From NCBI GenBank assembly GCA_940671915.1, contig CALNVZ010003434.1:15976017-16040016 (forward strand): 64,000 nt of DNA, written 5' to 3'. Shown here one piece after another: positions 32,294 through 43,901 of the stretch. The stretch is from Paracentrotus lividus. Lineage: Eukaryota; Echinodermata; Echinoidea; Camarodonta; Echinidae. The position numbers were made by a program, and so were the translations under genes. The notes beneath the pieces are model-generated. The model had not been told where the DNA came from and made no database searches. It saw nothing but the letters and a program-made list of their open reading frames with translations. Position 1 is the stretch's first letter; every line of letters begins with the position of its first letter.

Positions 32294-34593
32294 ATGGCTC
32301 TTTGGGTAAGTTTTATTAACCTTTACTTCTGCAGTATCACGTTTAAATGCCTGTTTGTTTGTTTTTTGTTGTTTTTATTTCCGTAAAACAATACATTATA
32401 CATAATACATTTTAAAATAAGAATTCGGCGGATAGCCCATTTCAGCGGTATTAACAGAATACCACTGTTCTTCCATTGGGTCCTTAGTTGTAATACATTT
32501 GTATTATATCAAAAATAATATCATTCAATAACAAAACAAGCAAATCAAAGATCTGCATTGTACATGTCACATTCCAATAATTTTACACAAATAATCTTGA
32601 TTAACATTTGAAAGGTCATATCCAATACAGTCTATAAAGGATTATTTTTTTTTTAATCTAAAGAAAAAATGTAATTTATAACATTTCTCATATTTTGTAC
32701 GTACATTGTGGGTATGCGGATAGCTTATGAAACGAATATTTATTTATTATTTTTTTTGGTGATAAGTGTCCATGAAATAAAAGTTTATCGCTTCGCTAAT
32801 AATTCATGATGACATGCATGGACCTACCTCCTTTCTTTGATCTACAAAAATACTATATAAAGGTTATCAATATATCAGTTTGTATGTCTGGTAAAAACTG
32901 GGTAAAAAAATCAAGTCGAACTGACAATTTTTTAATGTTTTCTTTTCAGGTTAAAATTCTGTCTGTTTGCTTGTGCCTCATGGTACTCACTGCAGGTAAA
33001 TAACTTTATTAGTATAGTATCATTATTATTACTATTATTATTATAATTATTATCGTTATTATTATTACCGTTCCTGTCAACCTAACTGCTATGAACGAAA
33101 GTATATCTGGGCAAATTGTGCGATGAAGACCAAACGAAAAGCAATCAATTTTAATATTTTCAAGGCACGATGCACGATCAAAAATCTCTATAAAGAGAGT
33201 GAAAAGGAAGAATACATTTTCTTTGCTGCGAAGAACATATACAATTTGAATAGTGTCTGTAAAACTAATACGGATGCTATGATGATGTTTATTGAATATA
33301 TTTAATGTATTGTTGGCCACCTTCCCATATTGAGACATAATAATTTTCTTTTTCTGGTAGGCTGTAAAATTATGAAGGATAAAATGTTTATAAATGTCTT
33401 CACTTCTCATAAAACTGCAGTTCTTACTATTATAATATTGTGTTGATGGTAATGTTAGTTTTCCACGTTGCGATTACAACTGTCTAATTTTTCTTTTTAA
33501 TTTCCCGTGATCTGTTTCTGTTTACCCTGATTTCGTTCGAACCAATTATCAATATCAAGTTTAGGTATCCCCTTGAAAATGTTTTCAAACAGTTTGAATT
33601 ATTTTCTCATATAATGTATTTCACAGCCCAAACCGACCGGACACTTGACTTCCAAGATATTTGTGGAGCATACCGAACACAGATCAACGCGGATTGTGAG
33701 GCATTCATTGAAAACCTTCCATCTGATATAACTGCAGATGAGAGAGCTTTGTTGAATCCTGGTGGTAATATATGCTTGGAGGAAGAAGGAGAACAGATCT
33801 TAACCAATGCTTGTGAAATCCTGGAAAATATTTGTGCACAAGTTGTGACCTGCTCCGCATCAGGTAAAGAATATAATTTTTTTTTTCGATACTGTGTTTC
33901 CCAAAGAATGAATCAATGTCAAATTTTAACATTCACAGAAAATTAGAATGATTGAAAACAAACAAACAAACATTAAATTGCAATATTTAGGTTGATTAAT
34001 TGTCTGAGGAAAGGTTAATTATTATTTCGTTGTCTGACCAAGGTTCATAGTACAATTTATTCATTCCCTGGGCATCAAAAACGTTGTTTGATGCTATGTC
34101 AGACATGTCCATGAATTAGGTAGTCTAATCTTTGATTGCACCATATTTTCCTATTTGTTTGTATGGGGGTTTTTTTTTCAAGAAAAAAAAATCATATTTT
34201 CGCTTTCAAAATTCATTGGTTATGAATATATATTTCCATTCTATTACATTATTTTAATCTCAAATAGCATTTTGTGATATATAATTTACTCAAAGATTAT
34301 AATTATCTTTAAACTTTTCCCAAGTCCATCTCATACGTTTTTTTTTACTCGAACCGTATATTATCAAAATAATTGGCAGCTATTGCTGATTTATTCAGAC
34401 TTTTGAATTGCATATTGTCAAGATGATCTTGCTTTATTCCTCTACCAAATGTCTTTGATCGGAATCTTGTAGATTAACAAACATGATATTAAATTATATA
34501 TTATTATTTTCTCATGCAGCTCGTTTCCGACGTTCATCGTCCGTCTCAGCATCGGCATCAGCGTCTAATGAAACATCGAGTGAAACCGACTAA
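32294..34593 (+). CDS. Gene B: small secreted six-cysteine protein, 122 aa, intact
   Basis: Exons are 32294-32305, 32950-32995, 33627-33863 and 34520-34593, with phases 0, 1, 1. The first exon encodes only MALW, and the second the signal-peptide core (VKILSVCLCLMVLTA), with likely cleavage near residues 19-20. The third encodes a helical-looking acidic domain with Cys32, 43, 69, 82, 89 and 95 (C-x10-C-x25-C-x12-C-x6-C-x5-C). The fourth encodes RFRR (100-103), a furin-type R-x-R-R site, then a Ser/Ala-rich tail with one NET sequon and an acidic end. An AATAAA at 34993-34998 may end the transcript. The protein should enter the secretory pathway and be disulfide-bonded. I do not recognise the family, and a function in host defence is only a guess. 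It sits head-to-head with gene A. Confidence 0.85.
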
Positions 34594-35271
34594 GGATGCA
34601 AGTCTATATACACAAGGACTAAGGGATCATTCTTCAAAACACTGGACTTTTATCATGAAAAGTTACCTAGTAGAAAATGATATGATCCTGTAAATGTTGT
34701 GCTAAATAATGATGCATAAAATATTATTTAAGAGGTTCAGAGTCTGTTTGTCATCTATTATCTTTCAATAATCATATAATTTTCATATTCAACAATATAT
34801 TTTTTTTTATTTCCTCGTGCTTTTCCGATGTTCTTATTTTGTAATACAATTCTATTTTATGTCTTTTAAATTATATTTTGTTCATAATATGATATCCGTT
34901 TGTTTCCTTTAAACCATGCAGACTATGCATAGCTTTTTTTCTCATTTTTTTTAAAGATATATTTATTTCTTTATGTAGTATTCCTCAAGCTCAATAAATA
35001 TTTATACACTATAGTTTTCTCTGTTCTTAAGTTATAATGTTATTTAAAAGAAATTGTGACTTCTCAGAAATACATTCTAAAAACATTAATACCATTGATA
35101 ATATTTGTGATCTCCTACATAGACTTTGATATTTGAAAGTGATTGGAAGAATGGTAGCAGACATTATGTTTGCGTAACAACAAAATGACCTATGAAATGT
35201 AAAATAAATTGAAGAGACAGAGAGAAAGACAGAGGCAGGAAGGAAGTAAAATAAATACAGAGATGAATTAC

Positions 35272-35302
<31 letters not shown>

Positions 35303-35454
35303 AGAGATCGGGGGGGAGAGGAGAGGAGGGTTGAGGGTGAGGAGGGGGTGGGGGAAAGAGCAATTGCAAAAATCGTAATAGGCACATTTATAATTTGCTT
35401 TAACATTTTTTTTTTCCGAGGGGGAGGGATATCAGTAAATCTTAATATCCTAAT

Positions 35455-35608
35455 TTTTATCACCAACATCATAACCATTATCATCTTCATCATCATCCAA
35501 ACCATTATTACTAACATCATGATCATTATCATCATCATCACCACCATTACCATTATCATCCTCATCATCATTATCATCATCATCATCATCACCATCATCA
35601 TTTTCATC

Positions 35609-35643
<35 letters not shown>

Positions 35644-35755
35644 CCTCATCATCATCATCATCATCATCATCGTTATCACCACCACCGCACGTCATCATCA
35701 CGATCATCATATCATTATTATCATCATCGTCACCATCATCATCATTTTGATTCAT
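35455..35755. repeat. (ATC)n microsatellite
   Basis: CATCATCAT-type repeats with scattered substitutions extend over about 300 bp. Confidence 0.95.
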
Positions 35756-36047
35756 TTAAACATCGGAAGAGTTGCATGAAATATTACTGTATTAAATACT
35801 TTATTTATGAATCTGATACATGAAATGAAATACATGTAGCTCGACAGAAGGAACGTAGTCGCAATAGGTGTCGTGCTTATTCAGTTAATTTCCACTCCAT
35901 TTAAAGATTTCTTTTAGGGCAAACTTTTGAGGCGTTTTATGCAGCATAAATCAAAGGGATGGTAATTCAAAATGGAAATGTTACATTTTGATTCGGGTCT
36001 TAATTGTGCAGTCATTATTCGGATTAATACAGATATCTATTGGTTTA

Positions 36048-36229
36048 CAGGGGCCGCGGAGCCGGGGGGCTGGGGGGGCTGCAGCCCCCCCCCCCACTTT
36101 TTTCAGCAAACGTGTACAAAATTGCAAAAATGACCATAGACTTGTGATTTTTAGCCTGTTCAGCCCCCCCCCCCCCCCCCCCCACTTTGGCTCAGCCCCT
36201 CCACTTTCAAAAACGCTCCGCGGCCCCTG
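36048..36229. mobile_element. 182-bp MITE (CAGGGGCCGCGGAGC family), second copy
   Basis: The ends CAGGGGCCGCGGAGCC and, inverted, CAGGGGCCGCGGAGCG are flanked by the direct repeat GTTTA (36043-36047 and 36230-36234). The equivalent spot in the duplicated copy (about 45905) has no element, so insertion followed the duplication or the element was lost there. Confidence 0.87.
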
Positions 36230-36559
36230 GTTTATTCTATGGACACTCACAGAAGTAGAGTATTTGCCGGAATGTAATCTCATTTTTAAGGAAATAAAAG
36301 AATTATACCAATATCAGGAATAGAGCTTATTGATTATGCTACATAATAGACTTTTTTTCTCGCAACATACTACGTTGAGCTTCTTCTCGCTGGCGCTTTC
36401 CTCATGATGGGTTCTGGAACAGTAAAATAAAATGGGAAAACAGTGGTGAATAAAATATGTTAGAAATATTATACTATATTCAACTTAATCTAATTGCAAT
36501 ACAGTGATATAACATGAAAATCAACATCACATGACCCCTCAACCCTACTTACATATTTT

Positions 36560-36615
36560 ATTGTCATCATCATCATTAATTCATCAATCATCAATTATTC
36601 ATCATCATCATCATC

Positions 36616-36651
<36 letters not shown>

Positions 36652-36695
36652 TTCATCATCATCAATTTATCATCATCATCATCATCATCATGTTC
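36560..36695. repeat. (CAT)n microsatellite
   Basis: A CAT-repeat tract with a few interruptions, also present in degraded form near 47155-47230. Confidence 0.93.
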
Positions 36696-37672
36696 TTGAT
36701 CTTTATTATCATTAATGCCAATCATCATTGTTGTTTGATGCTTTGAAATTACCATTTTCCAATGATTAATCTTATTTTATCAATGCGAGGTGATTTAGAA
36801 GGTCGTGAATAAATTTTGGCAGGCTCACTGACATTTTTTTCTCTGGTGAAAATTACTCCGTCTGCGATAGGTTTATTTGTGAAAAGATTTTAGGCGGTGG
36901 TCACAACACTGCGTAAGTGCAACTTGTCAACCATGCAACATGTTTGGAAAAGGGGATGTAAAAAGATTTTCAGGTGTTATCCAAAGAAGGGGCATGTCTC
37001 TGAACATATAGCCCCAAGTGAAAGAATGATGGGTGGGTGAGTTGGAGGAGGGGACGGGGGGGGGGGGGGAGCCTCCGGACACTTTTAAGCTGTCCAAGCT
37101 GCATGTAATCACACAGGTGAGCGATAGCACTACAGGCCGAGTCGAACCGAATTAAGCAGCGATCCTTCGTTCTCGTTTCCTGTGCATATCGCCTTGTTGT
37201 CCGCAGACTCGATGAGATTCTTGGCTTCGTCTGATCTTTTCTTGAGGTCCTCGGTGAGCTTTCGGGTGCACTTCATGTCATATTTCTTCTTGCCGTCGTG
37301 GTAGGGTGTGCAGAGAGCCATTATTGCTGAAGCGATGGTGGTATGCTCCGGATCTGGTGCCTTCGCTTCATTGTTAGTTATGTGTATAGTATATAGAAAA
37401 AGGAAATATTTTAGAATCGAGATAATCAAGATAATATAGAGAAAAAAAAACTATAACAGCATATTACATCTACATAATATTTTAAAAAACTTTGGGTTCT
37501 TCCCCCTCAAATAGAAATAAAATAAAATGCAAATAAATTATGTCGGCTGTTCCCCTTCTTTTCAACTCCATTAGGCCCCTGTCTTATAGCTTACATTAAT
37601 ATTATCGCCCCCAGTATCGGACATTCCCGACGACGCCTTTGGTAAAGTAATGTTTTCTAAGATTCAGATTTC

Positions 37673-37930
37673 ATTGGCCCGTATTCTCAAAAGCCGCCTA
37701 ACTTTAAGCCTAGCTTAAATCTGTGATTTAACTATGGCTGACTTTATAAGGGAATCAATCTGTTTAAGTTTGTTTATGTTGCATGTTCCTATCCCCTTCA
37801 CTGAATCGTGTTTTAATTTATTGTAAGGGAAACTTTTGTACTTAGGCCTATCTTTCCCAAGCAGTTTTTAATAGTTTCACTTCCAAAAATTATGATGAAT
37901 TGAACATCTTATTTTCGGGATTAATTCCCT
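37673..37930. mobile_element. Truncated MITE at the duplication junction
   Basis: The left end (GGCCCGTATTCTCAAAAG, CCTAACTTTAAGCC, AGCTTAAATCTGTG) matches the complete copy at 50139-50453. The right terminal repeat is cut off at about 37930, where gene-A-type intron sequence (GGACAAAATATTCTGATG) begins. Confidence 0.75.
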
Positions 37931-38006
37931 GGACAAAATATTCTGATGTATATTTTATAACAATGATAAGTAATAAAATAATATGAAAATAATAATAATA
38001 CATGTA

Positions 38007-38862
38007 GGGGAGACCGAGGATGGACGTTACAAAATTCACATTTTGGGCCAGATTATTCTAATGAAAGTACTCACACACTCCATTTTGGGTCTGTAGTTAG
38101 CCTATTATGTTGGCTAAAACCTGATGCCCATAGAACTTGAAAACATGTAAACACTAATTAACTACAGCTTAATTCATGAAGACATTTTTTGTAACAACGT
38201 ACCCCGTATACGGGGTAAGTTGTTACACCATACGGGGTAGATTGTTACTGTACGTAAACATACGGGGTAATTTGTTACAATGTGAATCTCTTATACCACA
38301 CTTTTGTTTCAACTTTCCAGTTTCTTGGTATCGTTAACAGTAGATCAAGTAGAGCTCTAGAATAGACTAAAGTAATAATAGAAATATCCAAATATTAACA
38401 CCAGAAAATTGAAACAAAATTACTTTACATGTGTAATGTAATTGGGGTAGGTTGTTACATCGACATGGGGTAGGTTGTTGTAACAACCTACCCCATGGGT
38501 GACTTTACACATAAAATCAATTGTATAGCAGAGCCATTAAGTAGAATTACAGGGCATGGCTCAGGGGTATATTAGTGACATACATGAACTATATTCACAA
38601 TACCAGACTATCATCATGTGCCTTCAGTTGTAAGAACTATTACAAATTTTAATTTTTGTCAAAAATTCACTTGGAACTGTAACAAATGGTTTTTGTTGAT
38701 TTACTTTTTAATAAAACAACGGAGAAACCTCACGACCGGCAGTTCATCACAGCTATGTGTAGGCTGTATATAGATGCCAGTTAGCACGAACTCTCTTGTT
38801 CCAACTTAGCACACTGAGAACTGTAACAACTGACCAGTGTAACTTCCATCCCCGGTCTCCCC
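38007..38862. mobile_element. 856-bp TIR element inserted 7 nt from the D1 exon-1 donor
   Basis: The left end is GGGGAGACCGAGGATGGA, and the inverted right end GGGGAGACCGGGGATGGA (22 of 24 bp match), flanked by TA on both sides. Gene A has the empty site (CATGTACTTACTACTG). The interior holds repeated GGGGTA-[GA]-TTGTTAC blocks around 38210-38280 and 38445-38500. A TA target duplication fits Tc1/mariner-like or related elements, but there is no transposase frame. It changes the donor context from GTAAGTAC to GTAAATAG. Confidence 0.87.
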
Positions 38863-39267
38863 TATTTACTACTGAAGCCATTTTGAAAGTGTTGTTGGTT
38901 TGTCGGCTATTTCAGTATCGAGTGAAGTATATCGAGAGATGACAAGTTATCTGATGAAATAAATCAAATCGTCTCCTTTTATACAAAATAAGTGGATGAA
39001 ATTCCAAAGTTCGTTTGGTCAAATCAATTAATACAAAAATTAAATCTGACAATTTGTTGACAAAACAAGCAATATTTATTTCGATTACGTAATGGTTCCA
39101 AATGACGTTTGAAGGATAAATAAAGAAATATGCAACGATTATGAATAATATGAATCATTGGCAGTGTTGGACACCATTCCTGGTATTTGGCTCATCATTT
39201 ATTTTTAATGTCAAATTAATTAAATTATTAATAAATGTCAAAATAAATAATTATTCAAATATTCAAT

Positions 39268-39494
39268 ATTCTGCTTTTTTGCAAGTCCCTCCGTTTAAAA
39301 TATATATTCAACAAATGCCTTTTTTGTTTGTTTATTGTTCAGTTCTTGTTGACATTGTTTAATATATGCGTTTGATTTCATACTAAACAAGCTTGTTTAT
39401 ATTATATTTGAATGTACTTTGGATATGTTTATATTGAATGTTTATATTATGTTTGTAAACGGAAAATGAATTGAATCTTGAATCTTGAATCTTA
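39268..39494. mobile_element. Insertion with TTGAATC tail repeats, probable LINE/SINE 3' end
   Basis: Absent from the matching place in the A/B promoter region (about 30870). The insert ends in about three copies of TTGAATC, a tail pattern of some non-LTR elements. No coding sequence is visible. Confidence 0.5.
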
Positions 39495-40163
39495 ATAAAA
39501 TAATAAACAACGAAATCTTCTATCCAAAAGTATACACCAATATCGAAATCAACATTAACCCATGATCGGCCTTTTGTATTGTAATACGGACATAATGCTG
39601 AGCGAACTCTTTTGTTGCTTTTTATTCTACATCGGGGAGGGGGAGGGGGCGTTAATCCACAAACTTGTATGGAATTTAAAGGAATCATTATCGTTACCAT
39701 TTCTATTTTTGCAAAACTCTGTGCAATCCTGTAACATTTTGAATGTATTACTTTTTTCTTATGATGTGTGTAATATTATAGATCGGTCTGAAAAAAGTAT
39801 TGACAATAATAAACATTGAAGGTTCCCGCATTACAATTTTGTTGGCACTGATTGAAACGCTGATTTAAAATCCGCTGACCAGGTAACATGTCAACTATTT
39901 TGATGGACATCTGTATAATTATCGTCCGGTTCATTGACTGTCCGAACTGTTTATCATCATGCCACACACAAAAAAAAAAATTAAAAAAATGAAGCCATGG
40001 AATACGATAAGATAAACAAGATTAATTTCAGATTGAGGTATTAACAAATCATTTATTTTCTCCCAATAATAGCATCAATAAAAGCCGAGGAAGTTTATAA
40101 CAAAAGTGTCTAACTAATAAAAGAAGAAGAAGAAAAAAATAAGATGGAGGGGGAATCGAGTAG

Positions 40164-40583
40164 CAGTGTTTCCACTCTTCCCGAAATTCAGGAAATTCCA
40201 GGAAATTTTCAGGAAGTAAAACAATTCCAGGAAATTTTGGGAAATCTGAAAATCAAGATGTACACAATATCTGAGTGTTACAAAGTTGAATATTCACGAT
40301 ATAAATTTGTATAACATTATTTGCCTCATTTTAGAGCTCAAAAATTTTCGGCTCGCGCTTCGCGCTCGCATAAATGGTTTTGTTCCTGTTTCACGAGGTG
40401 CGCAGGCAAAAGAGGGCTTAAGATTCCCCGATTTCTGTCCAGTAGGCTTACTCCAAGCTTATAATATCATTGTCTGAAGTTTATCTTAAAACAAATTTAA
40501 AGATTTCAGGAAATGCCACTGAATTTCGGGAAATTTTGAGTCCAATTTCGGGATTTTTTTTTCTCCAAAGAGTGGAAACACTG
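40164..40583. mobile_element. 420-bp hAT-like non-autonomous element
   Basis: The ends are CAGTGTTTCCACTCTT and, inverted, CAGTGTTTCCACTCTT. The 8-bp flanks are TCGAGTAG and TCGCGAAG, and the empty site in the other duplication copy (31466-31473) reads TCGAGAAG, one mismatch from each flank. CAGTG-type ends with an 8-bp duplication are typical of hAT. The interior contains AGGAAATT repeats and the GCTCGCGCTTCGCGCTCGC motif also found at 26470-26870. Confidence 0.87.
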
Positions 40584-41402
40584 TCGCGAAGACTATTCTG
40601 TCAACTTGTCGAAATTAAAAATGTCTTCTAACTAATAAGACCCATTTGTATTTATCATATATAGGTATATTATACAAAGAGAAACAAAATCATGGAAATT
40701 ATACCTTATATAAGATAAAAAATAACAAATTTAAGGGCAAAAAGTAAGTTGATCCATTGTGTTTTGGAAATGTTTTAAAAAATGAGGAAACTCTTATGCC
40801 TTATTTGGGTTTTGAATCCATCAAAATTTTAATTTTTTTTCTGTCCAAATTGTGATTAAATTATAGTGCATATGCGTCTGCCAAAAGGTAGTAAGCTGTC
40901 AGTTGGTAATGACACACTAATTAAGGGACAATGTAAACCGGATGTGTGTTGGAACAATAATTATATAAGTTAATCCACGCACGTAGTTAATCAGTAATCT
41001 CAATATCAATGGTACCAATAATTATTGAAAGTGACAGTTTGATATTCAAACTTTAATTAGTGAAATAACACGATTAATTTGAGTAAAATATATGGATAAA
41101 TACTTGTCATACCTAATTACAATTGTTGCATGCATTTATTTATTTTGTATCCTTCAAAATGTCATTTTGGGTCGTTACGTTATTGCAATGGAAATCGTTT
41201 ATTTTGTCAACAAATCAAATAATTTTTTTTTTTTGTGTGTGCATTAATTGACTCTCCCCGACGACTTTTATGGTGTAGGTCTACGCAAGCATTTTATATA
41301 AAAGGAAACGATTTTATTCATTTCATCATTACCAGTCGTCACATCTCGCTACTTCACTCATTACTCAATTCAAAACATCCGACCAAGAAAAAAAGTTCTA
41401 AA

Positions 41403-43901
41403 ATGGCTCTTGTGGTAAGTTTTATTAACCTTTACTTTTACAGCATCAAGTTTAAATGCCTGTTTATTTATTTATTTTTTGTTTTAATACGTTTTTTTAA
41501 TATTTCGGTAAAACAATACATTATACACTATACATAACATATTTTAAAATAAGAATTTCGTCTAGCCCATTCAGCGGTATTAACAGAATACCACTTTTCT
41601 TCCATGGGGTCCTTAGTTGTAATACATTTGTATATAAAAAATTATATCATTCAATAACAAAACGAGCAAAACAAAAGATCTGCATTGTACATAACATATT
41701 CCAATAATTTTACACAAATTATCTTGATTAACATTTTAACGATATATCTTATGTATACTTTAAGTGGGGCCCCTCTCACAAGCCTAGCTTCTCTAGGGGT
41801 CCTAAAACCACTTATATTGTTATTTAAAACTCTTGTAAATGTATTTTAATAGTGATCAATGTATAATATGTTTGGTTTTGAATAAATTCATTCATTCATT
41901 CATTCATTCATCCATTCGTTCATAGGTCATATCCAATACAGTCTATGTTAGGATTTTCTTTTAAATCTAAAGAAAAAATTTGCACGTGCATTGTCGGTAT
42001 GTGGAAACGAATATTTATTTATTTATTTATTTATTTTTTGGTGATAAGTGTCCATGAAATAAAAGTTTATCGCCTAAAATCATTTTGGTGACATGCATGG
42101 ACCTAACTCCTTTCTTTGATATGCAAAAATACTGTGTGAAAGTTATCAATATATCAATTTGTATGTCTGGTAAAACTGGAAAAAATAAAGTCAAACTGAC
42201 AATTTTGTTAATGTTTTCTTTTCAGGTTAAAATCCTGTCTGCTTGCTTGTGCCTAATGGCACTCACTGCAGGTAAATAAATTTATTATTATTGTTATTAT
42301 TATTATTATTATCATTATTATTATTATTATTATTATTATCATTATTATTATTATATATTAATCATCTATTATTATTATTATTACCATTCTGTCAACACTA
42401 TCCGCTATGAACGAAAGTATAGCGATTCATTTTAATATTTTCAAGGCTCAATGCACGATCAAATATCTTTTATAAAGAGAGTGAAAAGAGAAGAAATTAC
42501 ACATTCTTTGCTGTAAAGAACATATACCATTTGAATAGTATCTGTAAAACTAATACGGATGCTATGATGATGTTTATTGATTGGTATATATTTATTCCAT
42601 GTATTGTTTGTCCACTTCCCATATTGGTGCATAATAATTGCTTTTCTGTTAGGCTGTAAAATATACATACGCTATTTAAAGGATAACATGTTTAAAATGT
42701 CTTCACTTCTCAGAAAACTGCAGTTTTTGCTATTTATAATATTGTGTTGATGGTAATGTTAGTTTACCACATGCAATTACAGTTACTGTCTCATTTTTCT
42801 TTTAAATATCAGTGATCTGTTTCTGATTCCCCCGCTTTCATTCGAACCAATTTGTAGTATCAAGTCAGACATCCCCTTGCAAATGTTTTCAAACAGTTTA
42901 GATTATTTTCTCATATAATGTATTTCACAGCCCAAAACGACCGGACCCTGACTTCAAGATATCTGTGGAGCATACCGAACACAGATCATACGCAGATTGT
43001 GAGGCATTCATTGAAAACTGCCATCGATAAACTGCAGATGAGAGAGCTTTGTTGAATCCCGGTGGTAATATATGCTTGGAGGAAGAAGGAGAACAAAATA
43101 ATTAACAAATGCTTGTGAAATACCTGAAAATATTTGTGCACAAGTTGTGACCTGCTCCGCATCAGGTAAAGAATATAATTTTTGTTTAGATACGTGTTTT
43201 CCTAAAGAATGAATCAATGTCAAATTTTTAAACATTCACAGAAAAATTAAAATGATAAAAAACAACATTAAATTGCAATATTTAAGTTGATATTTTTCGC
43301 TTTTAATATTCATTGGTTATTAATATATATTTCCATTCGATACAATTCTTGAGTCTCAAATTGAGTATTTTGTGATATATAATTTACTCAAAGATGTATA
43401 ATATTATATTTAAACGTTTCCCAAGTCCATCTCATACGTTTTTACATGTATCGTATATTAACAAAATAGTTGACAGCTATTGCTGTTTATTCAGACCATT
43501 TAATTACATATTGTCAAGATGATCTTGCTTTATTCCTCTTCTCAAAAAAGTCTTTGACTCGGAATTTAGTAGATTACCAAACAAGATATAAAATACTTTC
43601 TGTTATGTTTACGTGGTGAGCGAGTATATTCAAAATGCACTATAACATCATGTATTAATCCTTAGTCAAAGTTCTGTTTGTAATATTTTCTCCAAAGAAC
43701 TATATTTATAGGCGTTTGGAGAATAAAGAAACACAACACATTTTAATAGGAATATAAAAGTTTTTATTCCAGGATAATCGCTTTTAAATTAACCTTTTTC
43801 TTCAAATTTCTTCTCTCATGCAGCTCGTTTCCGACGTTTCATCCGTCCGTCTCAGCTTCGGCAATCAGCGCTCTAATGAAACATCGAGTGAAACCGACTA
43901 A
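41403..43901 (+). pseudogene. Gene C: frameshifted copy of gene B
   Basis: Exon positions equivalent to B are 41403-41414 (MALV), 42226-42271 (signal-peptide core VKILSACLCLMALTA), 42931-43165 and 43824-43901. Exons 1 and 2 and all splice sites are intact. Exon 3 is 235 nt instead of 237 and contains several one- and two-base indels, and exon 4 also has indels around the RFRR site. Almost all damage is indels and not substitutions, so the defects may be sequencing errors rather than true decay. If so, this would be a third functional member. Confidence 0.75.
41737..41923 (+). mobile_element. Non-LTR 3'-end fragment with (ATTC)n tail in gene C intron 1
   Basis: The insert is absent from gene B intron 1 (site about 32609). 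It ends GTTTTGAATAAATTCATTC followed by an ATTC repeat, as in CR1/L2-like elements. It is oriented with the tail on the right. Confidence 0.65.

Larger units (their letters stand above)
34594..37068. other. Spacer downstream of gene B, microsatellite-rich
   Basis: The gene B 3' UTR is followed by (GA)n (35270-35300), long (CAT/ATC)n tracts (35460-35750 and 36560-36695) and a MITE. Long open frames of Met, Asp or Ile here are microsatellite artefacts. The same order recurs, degraded, at 43.9-47.9 kb. Confidence 0.75.
37069..38881 (-). pseudogene. Gene D1: chimeric, broken member of the six-cysteine cluster
   Basis: The exon at 38881-38870 encodes MASV exactly as gene A exon 1 does, while the next exon, 37360-37069, is D-type: APDPEH, then cysteines spaced C-x13-C-x27-C. 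Its acceptor is preceded by a good branch-site match (AACTAAC). No signal-peptide exon lies between them, because the duplication breakpoint near 37930 falls inside the intron and excludes both the A-type and D-type exon 2. The D-type exon reads into TAG after VRLGL because of a one-base shift relative to D2, and its donor is replaced by a C-run (GGCTCCCC instead of GGCTC/gtaag). It is therefore very likely non-functional. Confidence 0.75.
38882..41402. promoter_or_regulatory. Shared divergent promoter region of D1 (-) and C (+)
   Basis: A copy of the A/B promoter region. TATA boxes are at 38983-38977 (-) and 41295-41303 (+). The minus-side palindrome TTACGTAA is intact (39085-39092), whereas the plus-side site has become TTACGTTA (41175-41182). 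Two insertions, about 39268-39494 and 40164-40583, lengthen it relative to 30481-32293. Confidence 0.7.

Noticed and set aside
35164-35779. Met-, Asp- or Ile-rich frames of up to 173 codons
   Set aside because: Direct translation of ATC/GAT microsatellites; every frame of such a repeat is open.
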